From NCBI GenBank assembly GCA_964423745.1, contig CAYRGG010000007.1, positions 41,945 through 105,944 on the forward strand: 64,000 nucleotides of DNA. The letters are read 5' to 3'. Position numbers and translations under genes: made by a program. Positions 8,470 through 17,171 of the stretch are shown here, piece by piece (the first letter of the stretch is position 1; each line of letters starts with the position of its first letter). The stretch is from CAYRGG01 sp964423745. Lineage in GTDB: Bacteria; Pseudomonadota; Gammaproteobacteria; Competibacterales; Competibacteraceae. The notes below the pieces were generated by a model. That model was given only the letters and a program-made list of their open reading frames with translations, made no database searches and was not told where the DNA came from.

Positions 8470-10104
8470 TTAGGCACTCACTGGATAAGAGTGAGTTTCT
8501 TCTATTTCGACACTTTTCTCTGGAATATTTCCGTTCCATTCCGTGAGAACCAGTTTATCGATTTTTCCATTGGCGCTTTTGGGTAATTCATCTAAGAAGA
8601 ATATCCGTGTCGGCACCATAAAGCTTTCCATTTTTTCGCTACAGCGCTTTTGCACTTGTCGTTCGGTTAATCTAATGCCTGCAGTAAGAACGAGAAATGC
8701 ATGTATGGCTTGGCCGAGGGTTTTATCCCGTACACCAATTACTGCGGCTGCTTCTACATCTTCCATTCCATAAAGAATATTCTCGACTTCTATAGGACTG
8801 ACCTTTTCTCCCCGGGTTTTAATTATTTCGTCATTCCGTGTTACAAAGTAGAGAAAACCCTCTTTGTCCATCCAGAACATATCTTGGGTACAGAGAATCT
8901 TTTCTCCTGGTATAAGACCTGGTTTAAGCATTTTGTTGGTCTTTTCCGGCTGATTCCAGTAACCGGCCATGATGTGGGGACCACGGACATGGAGGATCCC
9001 TTGCTGTCCAGGTGCAACTAGTTTTTCGTCTTTGTTTAAAATAAACACTTCTGTGCCAGGAATCGCTTTTCCGACTGAGTTTGGTTTTTTGTCAAGCAAC
9101 TCCGGTTCCAAATAGGAAACTCGTTTACATTCTGTAAGGCCATACATTCTATAGATAAGTGCATTGGGGAAGATTTCTCGTAAAAAGGGGGTATATTCGG
9201 TAGGTAACGCGGCAGCGGTATTAGTCACTCTAGTGACCGTTGGAAAACACAATTTCTTTTTCTTATGAGCAGCAATCATCATGGCGTACATGGTGGGAAC
9301 GCCGGGGAAAACGGTAATCTTTTCGCGCTCAATGCATTGATATATTTTTGTAGGAAAGGTAAAAGAGCGCTCCACGACTAAGGTTGCACCTAGCTTCATG
9401 GTCATCAACAACTGGTAGAGACCATAATCAAAGGTAAGGGGCAAAACTAGAAGAATTTTATCGCTATCGGATAAGCGTAAATATTCAATTAAACTCCAGG
9501 CTGCAAACACCATAGACTGGTGTGTTTGCATAACGCCTTTGGGTACGCCAGTACTGCCAGAGGTATAAATCAGGGCAGCCAGGTCGTTGGGAATGATGGA
9601 GACTAGCTCTTCAAGAGGCGGGTTTTCATGAATAACTTTAGCGAGACTGATAAACAATTTATTTTCAATAGGAATGCCGGATACGTTGTCCCCGGTGTAA
9701 AAGACACCCTGTAGGGAAGATGACTCTGTCGCCACAGGTACAAATAGGGATGCCAATTGACCACCCGCCAGCAACACTTTAGCTTGACTGTCATGCAATA
9801 TAAAACGTAGTTTATCGGTTTTTGTCTGGGGATTGACCATAACAAATACACCGCCGACTAATAACACAGCATAAATAGCGGTAATACATGGCCAGCTGTT
9901 ATCCATATATATCGCCACGCGGTCGCCGCGCTGTACACCGTATTTTTGCAGACCTGCGGCTATACGAGCCGCGTTATTCAGCAGTTCTTGATAAGTGTAG
10001 GATTTTTTATCCACGATAATGGCGGTTTTGTCAGGATGTCGCTGCGCGGCAGCTAACATGCCTTCCCGCAGCAACCTTTGCGGTTTATGGATCATTATAT
10101 TCAT
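8470..10104 (-). CDS. AMP-forming acyl/amino-acid ligase of the ACP cluster
   Basis: A 544-residue ANL-superfamily ligase. Motifs are A3 YTSGSTGVPKG (180-190), A5 MYGLTECKR and A10 KSANGKIDK near residue 520 with the catalytic Lys. The A5 variant TECKR and overall length resemble ligases in polysaccharide/exosortase-associated and small-molecule clusters. It would adenylate a carboxylate and load it onto CoA or the carrier protein encoded four genes upstream. It is the last gene of a minus-strand cluster and starts 70 bp after the asparagine-synthase-like gene. The substrate cannot be read from the sequence. Confidence 0.85.
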   Translation of the reverse strand: MNIMIHKPQRLLREGMLAAAQRHPDKTAIIVDKKSYTYQELLNNAARIAAGLQKYGVQRGDRVAIYMDNSWPCITAIYAVLLVGGVFVMVNPQTKTDKLRFILHDSQAKVLLAGGQLASLFVPVATESSSLQGVFYTGDNVSGIPIENKLFISLAKVIHENPPLEELVSIIPNDLAALIYTSGSTGVPKGVMQTHQSMVFAAWSLIEYLRLSDSDKILLVLPLTFDYGLYQLLMTMKLGATLVVERSFTFPTKIYQCIEREKITVFPGVPTMYAMMIAAHKKKKLCFPTVTRVTNTAAALPTEYTPFLREIFPNALIYRMYGLTECKRVSYLEPELLDKKPNSVGKAIPGTEVFILNKDEKLVAPGQQGILHVRGPHIMAGYWNQPEKTNKMLKPGLIPGEKILCTQDMFWMDKEGFLYFVTRNDEIIKTRGEKVSPIEVENILYGMEDVEAAAVIGVRDKTLGQAIHAFLVLTAGIRLTERQVQKRCSEKMESFMVPTRIFFLDELPKSANGKIDKLVLTEWNGNIPEKSVEIEETHSYPVSA

Positions 10105-10174
10105 AGAGTTTTTGTATCGACTTTTCGCTAGAAGGCTAATTTAGTTGTTTATAATTTGCTTAGTTTTGAGAAGC

Positions 10175-12169
10175 TTATGCTGGCAATAGCTGTTTATCAC
10201 CGATCACAACCTTGGTGGCTTCTGCCGTTGCACAAAGTCTCGGTTGATCAACAAACGTTTGATGAAGCAACATGGTCGATAGCACGGCGACAAGAGCCAT
10301 TTCATCCGTCTCGCTAACACCTTTATCGAGGTTTTTTGTACATTTGTCGAACAGGGCGCGGGTTACTTGAGGATCGAAAATGCCAGCTTTCTCTAAAGCA
10401 TTTTTGCTTGTCAGTTCACGTACATAGTCGGCTGACTCTGCACCGATAAAAGATTTTAAAATGGGGGCCCGATAGGGACGTTTTTCACGTTTGGAAATAT
10501 TATCGGGTAATAAAGGTGATGCTGTTTTTCGTAACAGGTATTTTTCTTGAAGACCACGAATACGGAGTCGATCAGGTAGCCGCGCCGCAAACTCCACTAT
10601 ACGATGATCGAGAAATGGAAAACGTCCCTCTACAGAATTTCCCATCAGCATACGATCTCCCTGGGAGTGTAGGAGATATCCCTGCATAAAGGTTTTTATT
10701 TCAATATATTGTGCTTTACTGAGTGGACTGAAATTAGCAAACCCCTTTGGTAGTCGCTTTAGCAGTCTCTCTTGAGGATTATTTCGCCCATCAATTTCCT
10801 TGCGCAGCGGTTCTTGCAACAGATGCTGCATGCGGCTACTGTTCCGAAAACGAATGTGGTGGCTATAAAGGGGATCATTAACTTCGGTGAGTTGTTTTTT
10901 AAAGAAAGCTTGGGTAAAGGCTTCAGCCCGACCCAAGTTCTGCGCAAGATAGGGATAAAGACGCCGTAATAGCAATGGACGGATAGTCGATTCAGGTTGT
11001 TTTGCCCAAAAGCGTCTCACTTTCGCTTCGCGGAAAATATTGTATCCTACCAATATTTCATCTGCTCCTTCTCCGGTTAGCACAACCTTGAGTCCCTGAC
11101 GCCTGACCTCACGGGATAACAACAACAAAGGCGCTGGTGATGTACGCAATAGGGGTTTTTCCGATAGCCAAACCACTTCAGGAAATATCTGGGCGATTTC
11201 CGGTCCCTGAACATCTATAGAACATAAATCGGTGTTCAATTGCCGGGCCATCTGTTCCTGAAATTTTCTTTCGTCAAACAGCGGATCCGCAAAACGCACT
11301 GCAAAGCTAGATAGGGGCTTATCGGATATGCGCTGAACCATGGCCGCAATAAGTGACGAATCGAGCCCACCGCTCAAGTAAGCAGCCACCGGAACGTCGG
11401 CCCGTAACCTCAGCTGCGTCGATGAATACAGCAAATCAGCGAGTTCATCGACTAAGTCTTGTTCGCTCTCCTGACGCATACGGTCGTTGTCGGTAAAGGG
11501 AATATCCCACCAGCAGGTCTCTTCAATGATGCCCCTGGCGTCCAACCGCATATAATGACCAGGCGCCAGCTCCCGGATACCTGTAAATGCTGTGTGATCT
11601 GGAGAAGCGGCCCATAACGAAAACGTTTCTTGCAGTCCAACAGGATCTATTTCGCGTACCGCTTTTGGATGTCGGAGTATGGCTTTACACTCTGAGGCAA
11701 ACAGAAAATCATCGCCATACTGAGCAACGAAAAGCGGTCGAATACCAAGTCTATCGCGGGCTAAAAATAGTTCTTTTTTTCGTCTATCCCATATGGCGAA
11801 TGCAAACGCGCCGTTAAGGCGCGTCAATGAGTCTATTCCCCACTCTTCATAGGCATGAGCTAGTACTTCAGTATCACATCGAGTTGCAAAACGGTGACCA
11901 AGTTTTTCAAGCTCCATGGTGAGTTCGGGAGCGTTATAAATCTCGCCATTTTGCATAACCCACATTTGTTTATCTTCGTTACAAAGGGGTTGGTCACCTC
12001 CCCCAAGATCGACAATGGAGAGCCTCGTGTTAATCATGCCAAAGGATTGGTCCATATAGAGACCCACGCCATCAGGCCCTCGCCGCGCCACTTCCCCAGC
12101 CATCTCCAACAATAGCCGGCGTGGGACCAAACCACTTCCCTGTCGATACATTCCAGCAATTCCACACAT
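10175..12169 (-). CDS. Glutamine-dependent asparagine-synthase-like amidotransferase
   Basis: A 664-residue class II amidotransferase. Cys2 (MCGIAG) is the glutaminase nucleophile. The N-terminal Ntn domain has RRGPDG and QNGEIYN, and the synthase domain has the ATP-pyrophosphatase P-loop SGGLDSS (266-272) and GEGADE. At 664 residues it is longer than E. coli AsnB (554) and closer to the paralogues found in exopolysaccharide and natural-product clusters. It would amidate a carboxylate by an acyl-AMP route, not necessarily aspartate. Gaps of 70 bp on both sides and the shared strand indicate an operon with the ACP, NAD-synthase-like and ligase genes. Confidence 0.85.
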   Translation of the reverse strand: MCGIAGMYRQGSGLVPRRLLLEMAGEVARRGPDGVGLYMDQSFGMINTRLSIVDLGGGDQPLCNEDKQMWVMQNGEIYNAPELTMELEKLGHRFATRCDTEVLAHAYEEWGIDSLTRLNGAFAFAIWDRRKKELFLARDRLGIRPLFVAQYGDDFLFASECKAILRHPKAVREIDPVGLQETFSLWAASPDHTAFTGIRELAPGHYMRLDARGIIEETCWWDIPFTDNDRMRQESEQDLVDELADLLYSSTQLRLRADVPVAAYLSGGLDSSLIAAMVQRISDKPLSSFAVRFADPLFDERKFQEQMARQLNTDLCSIDVQGPEIAQIFPEVVWLSEKPLLRTSPAPLLLLSREVRRQGLKVVLTGEGADEILVGYNIFREAKVRRFWAKQPESTIRPLLLRRLYPYLAQNLGRAEAFTQAFFKKQLTEVNDPLYSHHIRFRNSSRMQHLLQEPLRKEIDGRNNPQERLLKRLPKGFANFSPLSKAQYIEIKTFMQGYLLHSQGDRMLMGNSVEGRFPFLDHRIVEFAARLPDRLRIRGLQEKYLLRKTASPLLPDNISKREKRPYRAPILKSFIGAESADYVRELTSKNALEKAGIFDPQVTRALFDKCTKNLDKGVSETDEMALVAVLSTMLLHQTFVDQPRLCATAEATKVVIGDKQLLPA

Positions 12170-12239
12170 CTTGCTACGCCTCCAAGCGAATATTAGTTTT
12201 TTTATCTCTTTTTATAGGGGTGAACTCTCATGTCCATAA

Positions 12240-13247
12240 TCAGTCTAGCGCCGAATCAACAGCAATCTCTTCGACTGGCTTTATAAGAAGGGGCGAGAGA
12301 TGCTGATAACGGGTAGTGCGACGTTTGTTGTCAATGTCTTTAAAAACACGCCGGACCTGTTCTGGCGTTAATTCCACAGCGTCTGAAACGCTTTCAGCCG
12401 AGTAGCCATGGTTTTTTGCGTAAAGACAAAGATCCATTTTTTCGTAAGACAGGGAGAAGTAAAATTCGTCTTGCTCTTGGGGCATGGAATAGGTATCCGT
12501 CGTAGGCGGACGATTACACGTTTCCTGGGGAATATTAAAATAGGCTGCTAACTGATAAACCTGAGACTTGTAGAGGTGAGCAATGGGTTTAAAGTCTGCC
12601 AAACCGTCACCACCTTTGACAAAAAATCCTTGGTCGTACTCTAAGCGATTGGGGGTTCCGGCTACGGCATAGTTGAGTCGGTCGGCGTGATAGTACTCGA
12701 TCATCTTGCGAGTACGTTGTTTGAAATTGGTGGCGGCAACAACGCCCAAATAAGCAGATAAAGATAAGCGTCGCTTGATGGTTTCACCAGAAGGCGAGAC
12801 AGCGACCACGGAAAATAGGCGATATTGATCGCTGTCGACAACATTGGGTAAAACGATTTTCGACTTCCAGCCTGAAGTATACTCTGGAATGACGCTACGA
12901 ATGGCTTCGTCCCGACGGCTATAGCATCCGGTTGCTTGCAATATGGGAGAGATGTCTTCAAGTACGGCTTCTATTTTTTGACTCTCCGCCACAGCGCGAG
13001 ATAAGGTTAGGGTTTCTTCAGCGGAATCTTGTTCGGGCGTAAATAATCCTAACGTTCGTTCAGGTCCAAGGGCTTGCGCACATAAGGCGGCAACCACCGC
13101 GCTATCGATACCACCAGAAATGCCGACAATCGCGCCTTGTCTTTTTAAAATACGTAGTACTTGATCACGAATGGCGCTAGTGATCAATTCGGCGGTTCTT
13201 TCACAATCGATCTCTAGAACCTGAGGGTGCAGTTTTTCTATCAACAT
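12240..13247 (-). CDS. NAD-synthase-like ATP pyrophosphatase
   Basis: A 335-residue N-type ATP pyrophosphatase with the P-loop SGGIDS (44-49), the GTPNRLEYDQGFFVKGGDG region that binds substrate in NadE, and FKPIAHLYKSQVYQLA. It lacks a glutaminase domain, so it resembles ammonia-dependent NadE, with about 60 additional residues including a C-terminal extension (VRRVFKDIDNKRRTTRYQHL). NadE amidates deamido-NAD. In this setting, 12 bp after an ACP gene and before an amidotransferase, a second role such as amidating a pathway intermediate is plausible. Whether it is the cell's only NAD synthase cannot be judged. Confidence 0.82.
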   Translation of the reverse strand: MLIEKLHPQVLEIDCERTAELITSAIRDQVLRILKRQGAIVGISGGIDSAVVAALCAQALGPERTLGLFTPEQDSAEETLTLSRAVAESQKIEAVLEDISPILQATGCYSRRDEAIRSVIPEYTSGWKSKIVLPNVVDSDQYRLFSVVAVSPSGETIKRRLSLSAYLGVVAATNFKQRTRKMIEYYHADRLNYAVAGTPNRLEYDQGFFVKGGDGLADFKPIAHLYKSQVYQLAAYFNIPQETCNRPPTTDTYSMPQEQDEFYFSLSYEKMDLCLYAKNHGYSAESVSDAVELTPEQVRRVFKDIDNKRRTTRYQHLSPLLIKPVEEIAVDSALD

Positions 13248-13259
13248 AATGGGTCCATC

Positions 13260-13529
13260 CTATGCAGCAGTAAGCGTATCCAGGTTTTTGTTTTTGTTGA
13301 TAAAAGCAACGATAGCATTAATCGAATCGAGATTTTCGGGTATCATGTCATCGTCAGAGACAGTAACACCGTATTGCTGCTCGATAAAATCCACCAGGGC
13401 AAATACACCGATGGAATCGATAATGCCTCGATCCATCAGAGACTCATTACCGTCTAATTCATCCATTCCTTCGGTTAACACATAATTTTCTACGATGAAT
13501 TGACGGATCTCTATTTCCACATTTGACAT
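13260..13529 (-). CDS. Dedicated acyl carrier protein
   Basis: An 89-residue acidic four-helix carrier protein. The phosphopantetheine attachment site is S39 in DRGIIDSIGVFALV. This DSIG variant, rather than the DSL of fatty-acid AcpP, marks a specialised carrier protein of natural-product or surface-polymer pathways. It is encoded between the serine-acetyltransferase-like gene and the NAD-synthase-like gene, 12 bp before the latter. Its natural partner is probably the AMP-forming ligase at the end of the operon, which would load it. A C-terminal tail (NKNKNLDTLTAA) follows the last helix. Confidence 0.9.
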   Translation of the reverse strand: MSNVEIEIRQFIVENYVLTEGMDELDGNESLMDRGIIDSIGVFALVDFIEQQYGVTVSDDDMIPENLDSINAIVAFINKNKNLDTLTAA

Positions 13530-13617
13530 TTTTCAGCTCCCTAATTGTCGCGCTAATTTGAATAAGTATTTATTTATCAAATAATTTTTAATCGTATTTT
13601 ATGTTCGATATAAATGA

Positions 13618-14136
13618 TCATGCCTTTTCTAAAGGACGACCGGTATATCTCATAACCCGGGCCGGTACCCCAATGGCAGTCGTATTGGCGGGCACATCGT
13701 CGATGACTAAGGTATTAGCAGCGATTCTTGCCCCGTCACCAATCGTGACTTTGCCCAATATGGTTGCGCCTTTACCGATATAAACATGGTTTCCAAGAAT
13801 TGGGGCGCCTTTTCGTTCCATAGCAGTGCCCAAAGTTACATCCTGTTGAATACCACAATAATCGCCGATTACTGTATTAGGATGGATCTGTATATTGCCG
13901 GAATGAATTAGATGAAAACCTTTGCCTATTTTCACCTCCCGGTGCAGTCGTATGCCGGAAGTAATGAGCACTAGAAAGGAAAACAAACCGTAAAACTTTG
14001 ATGCTATCCATCGCAACGGAGCTGGTTTTAAGGTTGCAGCCCAAACTCCGTAGCGATAATTAAGTACTGCCCATAAAGCTGGATTGAGTATTGAGCTTTC
14101 GTGTCGCTTATAGTCATCGCGCAATTGATCGAACAT
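13618..14136 (-). CDS. Serine O-acetyltransferase-like left-handed beta-helix acyltransferase
   Basis: A 172-residue protein. The C-terminal two thirds are hexapeptide repeats (IGKGFHLIHSGNI, IGDYCGIQQDVTLG, IGNHVYIGKGATILG, IGDGARIAANTLV), with the CysE-like active-site His in LIHSGNIQIH. The N-terminal region is shorter than in E. coli CysE (273 residues) and has a hydrophobic stretch, FYGLFSFLVLITSG, like short serine-acetyltransferase homologues in polysaccharide clusters. It could acetylate serine or move an acyl group from the neighbouring carrier protein. It lies 88 bp upstream of the acp gene on the same strand. Confidence 0.8.
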   Translation of the reverse strand: MFDQLRDDYKRHESSILNPALWAVLNYRYGVWAATLKPAPLRWIASKFYGLFSFLVLITSGIRLHREVKIGKGFHLIHSGNIQIHPNTVIGDYCGIQQDVTLGTAMERKGAPILGNHVYIGKGATILGKVTIGDGARIAANTLVIDDVPANTTAIGVPARVMRYTGRPLEKA

Positions 14137-14296
14137 TTCGACTTTCCTTATCTAAGGTGTATAGCTAAGACTGATAGTACTGAAACAGTCATGAGCCATT
14201 AACCCTTACCCTGTGAAATAATGTGAAACCGCAAACTGCGCTGAAAGAAAATTTCAAAAAATTTAGAAATTATTTATTGAATAGTCCAAGCGGCGG

Positions 14297-16123
14297 CTAC
14301 CCCCCATCCGCGTTAGCAAATAATCTACACCGAGGAACAATCTGTCTGCTCAGTTTGCTGCTTGCCCATTCAAGGCGAATCTTGGCGGATCCAGTCCACT
14401 CTCGATATTCGACCCGTATAGGGTAACGTTGCCCTGCGTTAAAATTCACATGGGCAATCGCCCAACCCTGAGCATTTCCCCGCCAATTATCGATCACCTG
14501 CTGCTCACCAATCCATACACGAGCAAAATCATCACTATGAATATATAGGGTATAGGGATCTGTGAATTCAGGTTCGATAAATCCAGTCCAACGAACTTGG
14601 AAGTGGTTATTAGGTAATCGCTTGGAGTCCGGTGAGTCTCGATGCCAATCAAAATCAATGGTCGGATCAAACCGCACTAATGTCGGACTATCATAGTCGT
14701 CGAAATTTTGTGAACCGTGCTCAGCGCCAAAGTACTCACCCTTTAAACCATTACCCTCAGCACAGGAACTCGCATCGTTGCCAGTGCTTACGGTTATGGG
14801 TTCAGAATAAGAAATTGCATCCTTTGAAATATAGGCACCAACGCGAATTTTATAGGTTGTATCGTATTCAAGACTTGAATCGTGGGGAGTATCCACATCG
14901 TAGACGAAGGCTAGATCACCGCCAATGGTTGTTAAGGTCTGATCAGACCCAACCACTTTTATCAGACGCCACTGCTGTTTTTGTCGATCCCAACGTTGAA
15001 TATCAAAATGCTTTTCGTTGTCGGCGTTGTCTCGCCACTGTAGCTTTACTTCTGTACCTTGCGTAACGGTTGCCTCAACAAGATCAGGAGCTATTGGCGC
15101 GGGTGGCTTAATCTCCTTGGCCGGTACACAGCTGCGATCTATCAAATACTGAGTCCGTTTACTGGTAGCTCGAATACCGTAGGGACTCTCTTCAGCAACC
15201 TCCGCACCTACATTTACCCAATTACCGAAATGACCAGCTATAGTCATGGCATGACCATCTATGTTTTTGCCGGATCGCCACCACCACCATAACCAACCTA
15301 TGTCTCGCTGGGCGGCAAATTTCATAAGACTGCGATAATCAATAGGTCTTTTATAGTGCACCCCGATGCTGGAAAATTCGCCAATAATTAAAGGAATTTG
15401 CGACTTAAGGGCGGCATCCATTCCTTTACGATAACGATCCACAGACTGGTTTGTATCCCAAGGATGCCAACTGAACAAGAGGTTTTTATCGGGATCCTGA
15501 GATAGCAAATAAGCCGCATTATCGAGAATATAGGCTTCGTTTCGTCCCCAATTCGCGGCGTCAATCACTAAAGGCATATGCAGCCCTGCGGCACGCAATT
15601 GTTTAATGGCTTTACTATAGCCCCGCCGAAACTCGCTGTTGGTAACTTTGCTATCACCAGCTTCGTTGGCGATATTGAGCAACACCATATCCTCGTACTT
15701 GCGCAATACTTCAACCATGGCCGGTTGCGACCAATAATCCACCGCAAACTGGAGGCGATCCCAATTTCCTGTTGCATCCCAGAGCGCTGGAATGGCGACC
15801 ATATAATTAGCGATGGCCTCGTCAAGGGCTGCCTTTAACTGCTCTGGACCGCTGCGGTTGATATGCCAACGAAACGTAAGCCTTACTGCATTTGCACCTG
15901 TTTTCGCTACCTCCGCCAGACCTTTAGCATTTGGATTGCTGGGAAAAGCGCTACCTGCATTAACCCCACGCAGGACTAGCGGCTCGCCACAAGGGTCGCG
16001 TAAGGTAGAGCCATCTACTTGAAAAGTAGCAGTTTGAGCAGTGTATGGCAGGATTAAAAGGATTAGCAGCAAAAACTTAATTGCTATTGATAACGTGAGT
16101 TTGCAAGATAAATGTTTAATCAC
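14297..16123 (-). CDS. Secreted GH5 glycoside hydrolase with FN3-like and PA14 domains
   Basis: A 608-residue secreted enzyme. The signal peptide (residues 1-32) is followed by a GH5 cellulase-family barrel from about 35 to 330. The acid/base is E154 in LLNIANEAG and the nucleophile E249 in PLIIGEFSS. A FN3-like domain spans about 345-450 (VKLQWRDNADNEKHFDIQRW), and a PA14 domain about 455-600 (LKGEYFG, FTDPYTLYIHSDDFARVWIG). Such enzymes cut beta-1,4-glucans or mannans. Here it heads the cluster with ligase, ACP and amidotransferase genes, so it may trim a self-made polysaccharide. The 160-bp gap to the next gene makes co-transcription uncertain. Confidence 0.85.
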   Translation of the reverse strand: MIKHLSCKLTLSIAIKFLLLILLILPYTAQTATFQVDGSTLRDPCGEPLVLRGVNAGSAFPSNPNAKGLAEVAKTGANAVRLTFRWHINRSGPEQLKAALDEAIANYMVAIPALWDATGNWDRLQFAVDYWSQPAMVEVLRKYEDMVLLNIANEAGDSKVTNSEFRRGYSKAIKQLRAAGLHMPLVIDAANWGRNEAYILDNAAYLLSQDPDKNLLFSWHPWDTNQSVDRYRKGMDAALKSQIPLIIGEFSSIGVHYKRPIDYRSLMKFAAQRDIGWLWWWWRSGKNIDGHAMTIAGHFGNWVNVGAEVAEESPYGIRATSKRTQYLIDRSCVPAKEIKPPAPIAPDLVEATVTQGTEVKLQWRDNADNEKHFDIQRWDRQKQQWRLIKVVGSDQTLTTIGGDLAFVYDVDTPHDSSLEYDTTYKIRVGAYISKDAISYSEPITVSTGNDASSCAEGNGLKGEYFGAEHGSQNFDDYDSPTLVRFDPTIDFDWHRDSPDSKRLPNNHFQVRWTGFIEPEFTDPYTLYIHSDDFARVWIGEQQVIDNWRGNAQGWAIAHVNFNAGQRYPIRVEYREWTGSAKIRLEWASSKLSRQIVPRCRLFANADGG

Positions 16124-16284
16124 TTTAATAAAGCTTCAAGTAGTCAGTGTCTATAGAAGAAAAGTTGGCAGTTTAAATACCGCTGCTGTACTGATAAGCA
16201 CATGTTTACAGGGTTTCAGAATATAAACGCCTTAGACTTGAAACATTTTGTGTCAAATTTACGCTAGCCTACCCAAACCACCGC

Positions 16285-16411
16285 CTAGAGCATTTCCCAT
16301 TCAACGGTACACGGCGTTTGCCTTCGGTCTGAGCGTGCTCATGTACTCTAAGTACACTCCGTGCGCCTCGCCTCGGCTGCCTTATGTACAATCGAAGCGA
16401 AAACACTCTAG
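16285..16411. repeat. MITE-like inverted-repeat element (127 bp)
   Basis: The 395-bp spacer between the GH5 and dNMP-kinase genes holds a 127-bp element bounded by CTAGAG and CTCTAG, with imperfect arms extending inward. Its core has a perfect palindrome TGTACT-CTA-AGTACA and reads GCTCATGTACTCTAAGTACA. The element at 20986-21130 has a similar core (GCTCATTTACCTTATGTAAA), which suggests one broad family of non-coding miniature elements. No ORF lies inside. The rest of the spacer is featureless. Confidence 0.55.
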
Positions 16412-16519
16412 AAATAAACCTTTTCAAGCTGTCCTTGTTGTCATGTATCGTTGTACGATCACATTCCAGATCTCAAAGCCACCCATGGCTGGATCACCGA
16501 TAAGCCAAAAGGAACCCCA

Positions 16520-17083
16520 ATGACATCTATTGCTTTAAGCGGTAAAGCGAGAAGTGGAAAGGACACCATCGCTGCATATCTGGTCCGCCGCTATGGTTTT
16601 ACCAAAATCGCGTTGGCGCAGCCCATTAAAGAAGGACTCGCTGCGATGTTGACCTCAATCCCAGACATTGCAGAATATCTCGAAGACACAAATAAGGAAG
16701 CAATCATTCCAACGTTAGGGGTTTCCTTCCGGCGACTTGCTCAAACCTTAGGAAGCGAATGGGGGCGAGAGTTAATTCATTCGGATATATGGATCATCCT
16801 TGCCGACCTTGCCATGAAGAAAGTGCGAACCTCCAATCCCGAAGCACGCTTTGTCATAACGGATGTTCGATTTAAGAACGATGCAATTTATGTCCACGAT
16901 AATCAGTTCGATCATTGGTGGGTGCAACGAGATACGGCTCGCTATCATGTAGAATCTCATCCTAGCGAACAGGGCGTATCCCAAGCAGATTGCAATTTCA
17001 CGATCGTCAATATCAGCTCGCTGGAAGAACTAGAAATCCAGGTTGATCGGCGTTTGCAGATGCTGGGTGTCTATCCTCGTTGA
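16520..17083 (+). CDS. Deoxynucleoside-monophosphate-kinase-like P-loop protein
   Basis: A 187-residue P-loop NTPase with Walker A GKARSGKDT near the N-terminus, an ALAQPIKEGLAAML segment, FRRLAQTLGSEWGRELIHSDIW, and a Walker-B-like RFVITDVRFKNDA. This matches the phage T4 gp1-like dNMP kinase fold used to phosphorylate deoxynucleotides. I chose the ATG at 16520 because AAGGA lies seven bases upstream and the P-loop then starts at the usual position. It stands alone between MITE-like DNA and the chorismatase. Such genes are common in phages, so horizontal origin is possible but not shown. Confidence 0.75.
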   Translation: MTSIALSGKARSGKDTIAAYLVRRYGFTKIALAQPIKEGLAAMLTSIPDIAEYLEDTNKEAIIPTLGVSFRRLAQTLGSEWGRELIHSDIWIILADLAMKKVRTSNPEARFVITDVRFKNDAIYVHDNQFDHWWVQRDTARYHVESHPSEQGVSQADCNFTIVNISSLEELEIQVDRRLQMLGVYPR

Positions 17084-17171
17084 GATAGTAAAAATGCTTT
17101 TTCCAATGCAGTATGACTGACTGACAGGCGGTAAAGAAATGCTCTGGTTGAAACTGTGCATAACAAACGCC

